NCBI GenBank assembly: GCA_029204225.1
Contig: CM055100.1
Span: 16,844,169-16,908,168, forward strand
Reading direction: 5' to 3'
Source of the DNA: Diphasiastrum complanatum
Lineage: Eukaryota > Streptophyta > Lycopodiopsida > Lycopodiales > Lycopodiaceae
Length of the DNA stretch: 64,000 nt
Positions 34,836 to 44,949 of the stretch are shown here, one piece after another (within the stretch, counting starts at the first letter, position 1; each line of letters begins with the position of its first letter). The notes below the pieces were generated by a model, which did no database searches, was not told where the DNA came from, and saw nothing but the letters and a program-made list of their open reading frames with translations. A program made the position numbers and the translations under genes.

Positions 34836-35654
34836 CATAGGTTGTAATATCTCAGCTATACTTGTTTGGAAGGTCTTATCACTACCATGATTGGATTTAC
34901 GCCTTGAGTAAAGAAGTACTCATCTGGATAATCAAACAAATGATTAGGTTTGCGTAATTATAAAAACACAAGATTCCTAGTTGGGTGTTGGAATTCATTT
35001 GTCTTCTCCTAATAAAACAAAAACCTTGTGGTATCAAAGGCCTTTCTATAATGGTGAAATTGTTGGATTGATAAGGAATTTTTTTTTTATTACAATTTTA
35101 TCTTCAAGATTCAGGCAAATGCATTCAGGAGCTTTCATGCTAAAGAGGTAGTTATTTGTAAGTTTAGTTATGGTGAGATTCTTTTGTTTCTTTTAATGTT
35201 TTAAATTGCAAGAGCTTACACTACCACATAAGTAGTCAACGATTTTTACAGTTGTAGAGTTAAGATTGCACATAATAGGTGATCTTTATCTGATGATAGT
35301 TTATTACAAAGGGTTTAATATTCGGCCACAAAAAATGTTTGTCATTTTGGAAATTTGGTCAAAAAGAAACAAATTAAAAAAAGACGGCTCAAGTGGGCAA
35401 TGATCCTCAAATATTTACAACTCTTATTCACAATAATCATGATCATAAGTACTCATAATATTTTAGTAGTCACGATCAATATTTATTATAATAATGATTA
35501 GTATTCACAATAATCTTGATTAATATTCAAGCTATTCGCTTTTTAGTATTTACAATTTTACATAATCTTTGCCAACCATTAAGCATGTAGACTTCAAGAT
35601 GCATCATTGCAAACTCGATCAATTCTTCATCCAATATAGAAAACAATTTGGATA
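34836..35654 (+). repeat. SD-B block, copy 2 (left part)
   Basis: It matches 41,253-42,110 in direct orientation: GGTTGTAATATCTCAGC versus GGTTGTAATATCCCAGC and onward. Copia C interrupts it at 35,655. The uninterrupted counterpart GATACATCCTCCATAAG at about 42,111 proves the pre-insertion sequence. Confidence 0.75.
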
Positions 35655-35659
35655 CATCC

Positions 35660-35935
35660 ACTTAGAATTTGCTTTGCACAGGAACACAGATCATGCAACA
35701 CAGTAACACAGACAGAAAATCACTCTCCTCGGCAAGCTCACATAGCAATTGTATTTCTCAAAATGAAATTACACTGTACATATAGTTGTTCACTCAGGCA
35801 ACCCATGCATGACCCAGGTTGTCGTTGGCGAGACGCGTGTCCCGTTGACTTGCCTCGTGGCGAGGCCAACTGATCCTTATCCACTGATAGGACCCACAGT
35901 ACAGTAACACAATGATTCTAACTTTAATTCTAACT
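35660..35935 (-). repeat. 3' LTR of Copia C
   Basis: 276 bp; on the coding strand it starts AGTTAGAATTAAAG after ACTTTAAGAGAGAT, a weak polypurine tract, and ends AGCAAATTCTAAGT. It contains a GAGACGCGTGTCCCGTTGAC core shared with the other LTR. Confidence 0.9.
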
Positions 35936-35988
35936 ATCTCTCTTAAAGTAGAGTCACTTTTTATGCAATCATATACATAGCTTTAAAG

Positions 35989-38043
35989 TCAACAAACTTT
36001 AAATATAGAAAGTTTTGATCCAAACTTATTAAACTTTTCTTCATTAAGTGGCTTAGTGAAAATATCAGCTAGTTGTTCTTCTGTGCTACAATGAACAACA
36101 TGAATTTCACGACTTAGCAGCCTTTCACGTATGAAGTGATATTGAATCTCAATGTGTTTAGTTCTCGCATGGAACACTGGATTCTTTGCTAGCTGAATGC
36201 CACTCTGACTGTCGCTATGTAAAGTTGTGGGATTTTTCTGCCTCATGCCAATTTCTTCCAAGATTTGTCTCAACCATATAGCTTCTTGTGCAGCACTACA
36301 CATTGCCTTATACTCTGCTTCTGTGGTGGAAAGAGCAATTGTACTTTGCTTCTTACTAGACCAGGAAAAGCAATTACCACAAAACTGGAATATACATCCT
36401 GTGGTGGATCTACGATCATCATAGTCACCTCCCCAGTCCGCATCCACATAGCCACACAACTCAGGTAAACCATCATGCTTTCTGTAAATCAAGCCATACT
36501 CTGAAGTGCCTTTCACATAACACAAAATGCGTTTAGCTACTTTCCAATGCGTTTCCGTAGGTGCTGCCATAAACTGACTTACAATGCCAACAACATAGCA
36601 TATATCTGGTCTAGTTGTGGTAAGGTAAATCAAGCTCCCTACTAACTGTCTATATAGCATAGCATCAAATGACTGTGATTCATCAAGCTTAGAAAGCTTT
36701 TTACCTGGTTCAATAGGAGTGTTTACTGGTTTGCAATCCTGCAATCTAAACCTGTGCAACAACTCTTTGACATACTTCACCTGTGTTAAAACCACTTCAT
36801 GTTCTTTTTGCCACACTTCTACTCCAAGGCAATAATGAATTAGGCTGAGATCCGTCATCTCAAATTGTTCCATGAAGTCTTTCTTGATCGTGTCTATCAT
36901 CTCTTGATTATTTCCCGTAATAATCAAGTCATCAACATAAAGAGCAATCAAAGCAACCATTCCATCAAAGCATAAGACATATAGATTTGGATCATAATGT
37001 GTTCTCACCATCCCCTTTGAATGAAAGTAGGCATCAATCCTGCTATACCACGCACGTGGTGTTTGTTTAAGACCATAAAGCGCTTTCTTCAAGCGACATA
37101 CTTTATTTTTCTGTCCTTTCGTTACAAAGCCTTCAGGTTGATCCATGAACACTTCTTCTTCTAACTCACCATTTAGAAAAGCAAATTTCACATCCATCTG
37201 ATGCAAAGGCCAACCAAAATGTGAAGCTAAAGCAATAAGTAGACGTAGAGTATTCCACTTACACACCGGCGCAAAGGTCTCCTCATAGTCAATGCCTTTA
37301 TTTTGTGCGTACCCTTTGATTACCAATCTTGCTTTGTGTTTTGCTATGCTTCCTTCTGCATGGTACTTAGTTCTGTATACCCATTTGCAACCAATGGGTT
37401 TCTTGCCAACTGGTGGTTCCACTAAGTCCCATGTGCTATGCTTAGCAATTGACTCCATCTCTTCAACTTCAACATAAGTCCAAATGTTCTTTGTTTTGAA
37501 TAATGTAAGATAAGAGAGCATAATTTGCTTCATACCTTTCAGGTTGTGTCTTCCCTCTTGTTGATCTTTGTAGCTCTCCCTACCTAGATGATCTTGGAAA
37601 TTCATCCATGTTGTGGCTCTCCAACAATCTCTCAAACCACTTAGGAAGCTTCCTGTCAGGTGATCGGCTTCCTGGTAAAAATGTATCCCACGGTACATCT
37701 TTCTCCTTGCGTTTGTCACCTGCACCTTCAATCCTTCATGCACCAAAGGATTTGTCTCTACCTCTCCAATCTGTCTCTTGAGGTTGAGAGTAGTATCTTG
37801 AGGTGTATCCTCATGTCCATCACTAGGAAAGTCAATGAATGGATCATCATGAGGATGTATCGTCACTGTACCATCTTTTACACTTGATGTGTCCGTCTTC
37901 TCAGCATCCTCGTCTTCATACATCTTAAATTCATCAAAGATAACATCACGACTTACATGTATCTTGTTCTCCACTAGATCAAAATATCTATAGCCCTTCA
38001 CATGATCATCATATCCTAGGAATATACACTTGATAGCTTTCAC
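35989..38043 (-). CDS. Copia C reverse transcriptase and RNase H (open 684 codons)
   Basis: An uninterrupted minus-strand frame. It starts inside the integrase C-terminal region (IKCIFLGYDDHVKGYR), then gives RT with IGCKWVYRTKYHAEGS, HQMDVKFAFLNGELEEEV, ALYGLKQTPRAWYSRID and the catalytic IALYVDDLIITG at about one third of the frame. RNase H follows with YVDADWGGDYDDRRST, TIALSTTEAEYKAM, SDSQSGIQLAKNP and KHIEIQYHFIRERL, ending with ADIFTKPLNEEKF. All expected acidic catalytic residues of RT (YVDD) and RNase H (the D of DADW, E of TEAEY, D of SDSQS) are visible. It would normally be released from a gag-pol polyprotein; upstream stops prevent that here. Confidence 0.88.
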   Translation of the reverse strand: MKAIKCIFLGYDDHVKGYRYFDLVENKIHVSRDVIFDEFKMYEDEDAEKTDTSSVKDGTVTIHPHDDPFIDFPSDGHEDTPQDTTLNLKRQIGEVETNPLVHEGLKVQVTNARRKMYRGIHFYQEADHLTGSFLSGLRDCWRATTWMNFQDHLGRESYKDQQEGRHNLKGMKQIMLSYLTLFKTKNIWTYVEVEEMESIAKHSTWDLVEPPVGKKPIGCKWVYRTKYHAEGSIAKHKARLVIKGYAQNKGIDYEETFAPVCKWNTLRLLIALASHFGWPLHQMDVKFAFLNGELEEEVFMDQPEGFVTKGQKNKVCRLKKALYGLKQTPRAWYSRIDAYFHSKGMVRTHYDPNLYVLCFDGMVALIALYVDDLIITGNNQEMIDTIKKDFMEQFEMTDLSLIHYCLGVEVWQKEHEVVLTQVKYVKELLHRFRLQDCKPVNTPIEPGKKLSKLDESQSFDAMLYRQLVGSLIYLTTTRPDICYVVGIVSQFMAAPTETHWKVAKRILCYVKGTSEYGLIYRKHDGLPELCGYVDADWGGDYDDRRSTTGCIFQFCGNCFSWSSKKQSTIALSTTEAEYKAMCSAAQEAIWLRQILEEIGMRQKNPTTLHSDSQSGIQLAKNPVFHARTKHIEIQYHFIRERLLSREIHVVHCSTEEQLADIFTKPLNEEKFNKFGSKLSIFKVC

Positions 38044-39093
38044 ATCAAGCTTACGTCTCTCTTCCTTAGGAATGTGTACAAAGGCCTCACATCCAAAGAT
38101 TCACAAGCGGTTCACATTTGGCTTCTTTTTTGTGAATGCCTCCTCAGGTGTTATCTTTGGTATGACAATGGTGGGACTTCTATTTTTTGTGGCTCCTGAG
38201 TCAATATACCATGCTTGATCATCTTGATTAGATGACAATGCAGATATGAAGATGCTAGAGTCTTCAATCTCACCTTCATCAACAAGGTTACCTGCTTGTT
38301 TTGGTTTTCCCTTGCCTTGTTCCGCCAGGAATTTGCGACATTCACTCTTCTAGTGGCCCTTTTTACCACAATGGAAGCACTTGTCTTTCTTCCTAGTTTT
38401 ACTGGAAGATCCCTCACCCTCCTGAGACTTAGCAAATTGCTGCTTAGTCTTCTTCTTGCCCTTGCCCTTGCTTTGTTTTTGGCATGTCGCAAGTGTCTGA
38501 TCATCAGTATTTTGACGTCTAGCTTTCACCATTTCTCGTCGTTGCTCTTCCTGCATGAAGATTCTTGTGAGCTCGTCAAAGGTTGGCAATCTTTCTCTTG
38601 ATGCTATTCCGCTCACAAACATCTAATAGGGTTCGCATAATGCATTATGCACTAGCTCCACATCACATATGCACTCTCCAATAGAATGCAGTTCATCTCT
38701 CATTGTCTTGATTCTGGTCATGTACGTCTGAATGTGCTCTCCTTGCTCCATGCACGCACTATTCAACTTTGACTTCAGAAACATGATTCTTGACGGATTT
38801 GACGTCTCGAACTGCTCCTTTAGCACATCCCATGCCTGCCTGGGTGTAATAGCATCACAAATGTGGGTAATGATGTGATCCTTCACTGACAAGTTAATGA
38901 AGGTCAAAGCTTTCCTCATCTTTTTGTCGAACACTTTGATGTCTGCTTCATTTGGTGGCCTTCTCTCATCACCTGTGACGGCTTCCCACACATCTTTCTC
39001 CATCCGTATATGTTTCATTTTGAATTTCCACACTGCATAGTTGGAAATCCCGTCCAATAGTGAAAATGGACTCTCCCATGTTTGCCATCGCAA
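38044..39093 (-). pseudogene. Copia C gag and protease with integrase deletion
   Basis: Gag begins near 39,093 and contains GISNYAVWKFKMKHIRMEKD, ITPRQAWDVLKEQF and MTRIKTMRDELHSIGE. A TAG at about 38,623 precedes the next part, and another TAG lies inside the knuckle CFHCGKKGH. The protease motif AWYIDSGATK near 38,200 is followed within about 12 residues by TPEEAFTKKKPN and the integrase tail, so the GAG-pre-integrase module and the DDE core have been removed. A third stop (TGA for Arg) lies near 38,100. All three stops are single-base changes in an otherwise open frame. Confidence 0.8.
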
Positions 39094-40387
39094 AACTGCT
39101 TGAAACTTTTGCCTTAGGCTAAGAACAGTATGTCGAGGCCAACCGTGATGTCAGAAGTTGAAAATAATGACCTGCACTTTTTTCCTTACCAGGCCACTCG
39201 CCGCTTTTCCACCAATTTGAAAGCCAAATCGGTGTCGCCTTCCGAAATGCACTCAGTCGTCAACTCCCAACAACGTGCCCAGTGGAATGGTGAAACTACT
39301 TCTGGTGTACATTAAACACTTTCTCTGTTGCAACCGCTCTGTTTTGCTGTACCATACTTGCAGGTACAGTCCGGGTGCCCTTTGTTTGGAGGTTATAGCC
39401 TTTCGTTTGGGTCAAAACGGGCAAAGGACCCAAAAATAGGGACTTTTCTAGCTTTTGAACTATTTCTTCACTTTGAAGAAACTTCACTCTTCACTTGTGA
39501 AGGGACCCAACTCAACTTTCATTATGAAAATTTTTTATGAAGTTGAAGGCCAGAATGCACTTTAATTTTTCAGGACCCTGTTTAAAACTCATCCAATGGC
39601 TGAACCAAATATTGTGGTTCAGATTGCTCTCCCATCACAGATTCTGGACCGTTGATTCAGTTGACACCTCATCTAAAGGTTCAAAGTACATTCGGGCATC
39701 GAACCGGACTCCTGCATACGCTAAGAACTTAGATACACTGAGTTCTCCATTGCGTTGGGCGTGCGAACTGCCTGCGACCTCTTTGCCTGCTGCCGTGCCT
39801 CCCTTTTCTCAAAAAAATCAGATCAAGCTTTGCTGTGGATCGTTTTGAGCACGATTGGAGGCCTGGAGCAGGGTTGCCCTTCTGAATCCATGACTATAGA
39901 ATGTTCAGTCAAAAAATTCCGTGGAGAAATGGTGATTTTAGCTCAACTTGACAAAGTGGCTTTTTCACCTTTTTACCGCAAATCTGCTAGATTAACTGTC
40001 TAGAGACAAATCTCTGACATAAACCTCAGAATCTCTCCATGGTTGATTGAAATTGTGATTAGCTTCATTCCTGTCCTTACGGCATCGAAAATGGTGCACA
40101 AACAGCGAAGAAATCACCAGTTATGTATAAAATCCGTTACCCCAAGTCCGGTTTCAATTTTTAGTTGGCTTCAAAATTGTCAATTTTTCACCAAATTTTT
40201 CCCCGTCTAATGCTATGCACAGTCTAATAATCCCTCTGTTGAGCTCAACAAGCCTCTGTAAATTAGAAACCGTGCACCACTGCTTTTCTTTCCGTCTTCA
40301 ACCTACCGTAAATCCCCGAACTCTCAGAAGACAATTTTCCCGAAGCTCTCTTCAACGACGACACTGTACTGTGTACACTCCCTGTAC
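39094..40387 (-). other. Leader of Copia C
   Basis: About 1.3 kb between the primer-binding site and gag with no supported gene; plus-strand frames at 39,537-39,848 and 39,755-40,003 have no recognisable motifs. It is rather long for a Copia leader and may contain captured or regulatory sequence. Confidence 0.5.
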
Positions 40388-40400
40388 GGCTCTGATACCA
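40388..40400 (-). other. Primer-binding site of Copia C (initiator tRNA-Met)
   Basis: TGGTATCAGAGCC on the minus strand abuts the 5' LTR with no spacer. It is the standard initiator methionine tRNA complement. Confidence 0.9.
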
Positions 40401-40676
40401 ACTTAGAATTTGCTTTGCACAGGAACACAGATCATGCTACACAGTAACACAGACAAAAAATCACTCTCCTCAGCAAGCTCACATAGCAACTGTATTTCTC
40501 AAAATGAAATTACGATGTACATATAGTTGTTCACTTAGGCAACCCATGCATGACCCAGGTTGCTGTTGGCGAGACGCGTGTCCCGTTGACTTGCCTCGTG
40601 GCGAGGCCAACTGATCCTTATCCACTGATAGGACCCAAAGTACAATAACACACTGATTCTAACTTTAATTCTAACT
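40401..40676 (-). repeat. 5' LTR of Copia C
   Basis: 276 bp, same boundaries as the left LTR. Its right edge is fixed by the CATCC target duplication at 40,677-40,681. Confidence 0.9.
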
Positions 40677-42439
40677 CATCCTCCATAAGAAGACACTATC
40701 ATAAACAATACAAATACATTTTCAAATAAATTCAGTTGTCATGTTTCTAGATTCTAGTATGCAAGGGCACAATAGGAAGAAGAACTACGTGGAATCAGGC
40801 ATGGACCAACGGAAAAAAAATGGTTTGCTTTTTTTCATGCATGCTATGTGCTTGTTTTCTTTAATGTAGATTCACTCTCATTTTGGATAATTGAGCCTCC
40901 ACCGATGGCTAAATCTAATTGTGATGTTGGAATATAATCAAATTCACAAATCTATATTGAAGAGTCAATAATTTCATTAGTTAAAGCTTAACAAAAACAT
41001 AATAAGCATTAGATAGTGTACCATTCAATATTCAATGTTAAGATTCTGAGGTAAGCACTGTAAGAAAGCCCAGTTCAATCAAGGTTAATATCACTATTAG
41101 CGTATAGAGTAAACAGTACTGCCTGCTTGGTACATTCTCTGCATATTGACAATTCTTTTATTAACTATTTCACAGGCAATGTTGTTCTAACTTTTTATCT
41201 GGCTATGTGCGTATTTTAACCTGGCATATAATTAGACACAAGGCCTATATGATAGGTTGTAATATCCCAGCTGTACTTGTTTATTGGTAGGTCTTATCCC
41301 TACCATGATTGGATTTACGCCTGGAGTAAATGAGTACTTATCTAGATAATCAAACAAATGATTAGGTTAACGGAATTCTAAGAACATGAGATTCCTATTT
41401 AGGTGTTGGAATTCATTTGTCTTCTCCGAATAAAACAAAAACCTCATGGTATCATACCACAACGGCCTTTCCATAATGGTGAAATTGTTGGATTGATAAA
41501 GGAGATCTTTTTTATTACAATTTTATCTTCGACATACAAACAAATGCATTTAGAAGCTTTTTTGCTAAAGAGGTGGTTATTGATAAGTTCAGTTATGGTG
41601 AGATTCGTTTGTTTCTTTTAACGTTTTAAGTTGCAAGAGGTTACACTATCACATCCACTATCACAAAAGTAAATAACAGTTTTTACAATTGTACAGTTAA
41701 GATTGCACATAATAGGTGATCTTTTGATGATAATTTCTTACAAAGGGTTTAATAGTTGGCCACTAAATATGTTCACCGTTTTGGAATTTTGGTCAAAAAG
41801 AAACAAATTTCAAAAAGTCAGCTCAAGTTGGCAATGATCCTCAAATATTGACAACTCTTATTCACAATAATAATGATAAGTACTCATAATATTTTAGTAA
41901 ACACGATCAGTATTCACAAGTAATCAAGATCAATATTTATTATAATAACGATTAGCATTCACAATAATCATGATTAATATTAAAGCTATTCACTTTTTAG
42001 TATTCACAATTTTAGATAATTAGTGCCAACCATCAAGCATGCAGACTTCAAGACACATCATTGGAAACTCGATCAATTCTTCATCTAATATAGAAAACAA
42101 TTTGGATACATCCTCCATAAGAAGACACTATCATATACAATACAAATGGATCCTCGGAGAAATTCAGTTGTCATTTTTCTAGATTCGAGCATGCAAGGGT
42201 ACAATAAGAAGACAAACATTGTGGAATCAAGCAGGCCCCAATGGAAAAAAAATTGTTTGCCTTTTTCAAGCATGCATGCTACGTTCTTGTTTTCATGAAT
42301 GCAGACTCACTTCCATGTTGCATAATTGAGCCCTCCACCAATGGCTAAATCTAATTGTGAGATTGGAGTATAATCAAATTCACAAATCTAAATTGAAAAG
42401 TCAATAATTTCATTAGTAAAGCTTAACAAATACATAAGA

Positions 42440-43545
42440 CAATAAATTAAGTAAAAAATTTGAAGTTCATCTAACCTATAAATACTTACCAGAACATAGA
42501 CCAATGATAAGGTCATGCAACTTGGAGATCATTGAAAAATTTCCATGGAAGTTCTTTTGTTATATAGACTTGAACGCCCATAAATGAACCTCGCATCCTT
42601 GCTAAAAAAAATTAAAAACAAGAATTCCACTAAAGGCATGTCAAAAAGAGGTGATAAGTATAATTTGAGTATGGGCTTTGGAGAGCTAAAGTTGATCACA
42701 AATCCTTTTAGGCTAATTTAAAGCCAAATAAAATGCTTGTAAAATTGGAGATTGGCCTTGCATACACAGTGCACACATTGTTGCAATACATGTTGAATAC
42801 ATGAGTACCACATTGGAAAGTTCTACAAAGAGCATTTGATGTACATACAAGCCACAAAGCACTATGATTTGTGTTATGATAGAGATTCCGAGAATGCACC
42901 AATTCTAAATGCCTATTCAGACTCATATTGGGTTGGAAAAGTGGAGAGTAGAAAATGCACCTTTGGCTACATGTGCTTTCTTGTAGGAGTACCAATTTCA
43001 TGGAACAATCAAAAGCAAGAATGCATTTCCTTGTCCGTTATTGAGTCCGAATATGTTGCATCCATCTGTATAGTAAAGGACATTATTTGGCTTCGATGAT
43101 AACTCCAATATTTGCAATCTCAACCCACTAACTCGCTAAACAAATTTAAGTTAGATTTCATATTCTTACTCATGACCTAAATTCATATACTCACTCTCTA
43201 GAACACCCTACAAAAATGAGCTATTATATAAATCAATCTCCAATTTTACAAGCATTTATTTTTGGCTTGACATTAGCCTAAATGGCTTGGTGAACTTTAG
43301 TTCTCCAAAACCCATTCTTAAATCATACTTATCACCTCTTTTTGACATGCCTGTAGTGGAATTCGTGTTGTTAATTTTCTTTAGCAAGGATGTGAGGTTC
43401 ATTTATGGGTATTCAAGTCTATGTAACAAAAGGACGGCCATGGAAATTCTCCAATGATCTCCAAGGTGCATGGCCTTATCATTGGTCTAGGTTATGGTAA
43501 GTATTTATAGGTTATATGAAATTCAAATTTTTGACTTAATTTATT
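42440..43545. repeat. Inverted repeat around a Copia fragment
   Basis: The left arm at about 42,470-42,760 is the reverse complement of about 43,230-43,540; both include the exon-like segment and the word CTCCAATTTTACAAGCATTT. The loop (about 42,770-43,220) holds the Copia RNase H fragment. The arms are diverged, so a stable hairpin is uncertain. Confidence 0.65.
42846..43100 (+). pseudogene. Copia RNase H N-terminal fragment
   Basis: The frame contains LNAYSDSYWVGKVESRKCT, then FLVGVPISWNNQKQECISLS and IESEYVAS, matching Copia RNase H (YSDADWAG...RRSTSGY...ISWSSKKQxTVALSSTEAEY). The first acidic pair is altered (SDSYW for SDADW). It is complementary in content to the RNase H C-terminal piece at 11,094 and to the fragment at 63,361-63,420, so the three seem to come from one original copy. 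Confidence 0.75.
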
Positions 43546-43567
43546 GTTGAAGATCACCTTTGCATCG

Positions 43568-44807
43568 TCAACAATCGACTTGTGTATCACATCCAAGGCA
43601 CAAAGCCTCCTCCCTGCCGTTTTTGTATAGTAACCAGATTCCAGTTGGTTTGACAACCCAGTCTAGATTCGGATTTCCTTCATGCTGTGAAAGGTAGCAA
43701 GAAAACGATAAGTTTTGAGGTCATATATGCAAATAGATGCTCATAACAACGTAGACATTCTCCAACCTCCATTGACATTGCTGGTATTGCCAAGGTTTTA
43801 TAGATTCTAATTTTATTATAACTTAGATTGCAAAAGATGTCAATCTATAAACATATAGAAATTAAGAGCACGACAAGTTAGTAGCACACTTCAGACAGAC
43901 CATGTCTATTCTTGTATTAGGTTTCTCTGGCTAAAAATCCTTTACTTGATGCAAGTTGCAGCAGCGGATTTTCTATTTGTTTTATGCTAAGTCCAAGTCC
44001 ATGCTAGAATCGAAAAGCAAACACATACCATTATCCTGCAGATTGCACGTGTAACAATCGCAAGACATACTTACCTAATTAAGACGTCTTGGGGATGTGG
44101 ACATTACCTGACTTCTGGGTGGAATGACAACACAACGGTTGAGTGAAAAAAGGGAGCCACACTTTGTTAAACGCATCGACTGAACTCTGGGATTATAAGC
44201 TTCAATGACACAGGAAACTTACAGCTAGGGAGGCAACTTAGGAGGCGTAAATAGGATGCTGGACAGCAAGACAGGAAGAAGTCCTGAGCTGTACATCGAG
44301 AGTTCAGGAGCACGAATGTCCAGTGGAAGCCAGCAATGACTGTGCCAGCGGAGCTTCAGAGGTCCTTGCGTGGCAAACGAGGGAATGCGCATTCATTTTA
44401 GATTTTTGCAATCTGTAAATTAATATTCCAAAATCACGAGCAAGTCTCAGACCATGACACTTTAGCTATGCAATCAAAAGAATTAGCGGAGAAAGAAGGT
44501 TTAGCCTTACGTCCAAGTTGAATTTCCAAGTCCATATCTGCAGGTTGGCTGCCTGCAATGTAATGCCCTCCCTTCTTGTGAAATCACAGATATATTCGGT
44601 TTGTTCAGTTGCAGTGAAATTATACGACCAACTGAGACCACTGCGCACCACATGGACGCCCAAAGATTTAGTCCCATCTGAACAACTCGCTGTTATGAAA
44701 TCATCACATAGGTTTGTTACGCTAAAGGAAGCGTCTAGAGACGAAGCTAAAGACATCTGAAGTAGAAACAAGGTGGCAAACATAGAGAATAAGTGAATGA
44801 TCGCCAT
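43568..44807 (-). CDS. S1/SPH-like secreted protein, two exons, apparently intact
   Basis: Exon 1 is 44,511-44,807 and exon 2 is 43,568-43,684, joined across an 826-bp GTAAGG...TTTCACAG intron in phase 0, giving 137 residues, the usual size for plant S-protein homologues. Residues 1-25 form a signal peptide (hydrophobic LFSMFATLFLLQMSLA). The mature part has SVTNLCDDFITASCSDG, LGVHVVRSGLSWSYNF and YICDFTRR, matching the S1 family pattern of N-x-L, Cys, LG-H, W-F/N-F, and Cys-x-F. Exon 2 gives NLDWVVKPTGIWLLY and a Cys-rich end. S1 proteins are small secreted proteins, one of which is the stigma self-incompatibility determinant of poppy; most have no known role. A TATA-like word lies at 44,935-44,943 on the minus strand. 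SPH genes usually lack introns, so the intron is notable, and exon 2 rests on splice signals and shared copies, not on transcripts. Confidence 0.75.
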
Positions 44808-44808
44808 A

Positions 44809-44845
44809 GAGAGAGAGAGAGAGAGAGCGCGCGCGGAAAAGAGCG

Positions 44846-44884
<39 letters not shown>

Positions 44885-44943
44885 CAGACAGACAAGAGAG
44901 CGTGCTTTACCTTTTTGTACTTGATTTATAAAGACACTAGAGA
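44809..44943 (-). promoter_or_regulatory. Leader and TATA region of the intact S1-like gene
   Basis: On the minus strand a CTTTATAAATC TATA-like word at 44,934-44,944 lies about 130 bp before the ATG. Between them is an interrupted (GA)n tract at about 44,809-44,886, so the leader would be CT-rich. The same order is seen in copies 1 and 2. Confidence 0.5.
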
Positions 44944-44949
44944 CGACAC

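Larger units (their letters stand above)
35655..40681 (-). mobile_element. Copia C, LTR-flanked with CATCC target duplication
   Basis: LTRs at 35,660-35,935 and 40,401-40,676 (276 bp each) are flanked by CATCC at 35,655-35,659 and 40,677-40,681. I count about twelve LTR differences by eye, roughly 4 percent, so it is clearly older than element B. Minus-strand order is PBS, 1.3-kb leader, gag, protease, then directly the integrase C-terminal region, RT and RNase H. The integrase core is deleted, so it is non-autonomous. The LTR termini read AGTTAG...CTAAGT in place of the canonical TG...CA, in both LTRs. Confidence 0.9.
40682..43545 (+). repeat. SD-B block, main copy
   Basis: It continues the interrupted SD-B sequence and then gives a longer copy whose reverse complement is 10,741-12,780. 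CCTCCATAAGAAGACACTATCAT occurs at 40,681 and again at 42,114, so within this copy about 1.4 kb is itself duplicated. It contains a Copia RNase H fragment and an inverted repeat, described separately. Confidence 0.75.
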
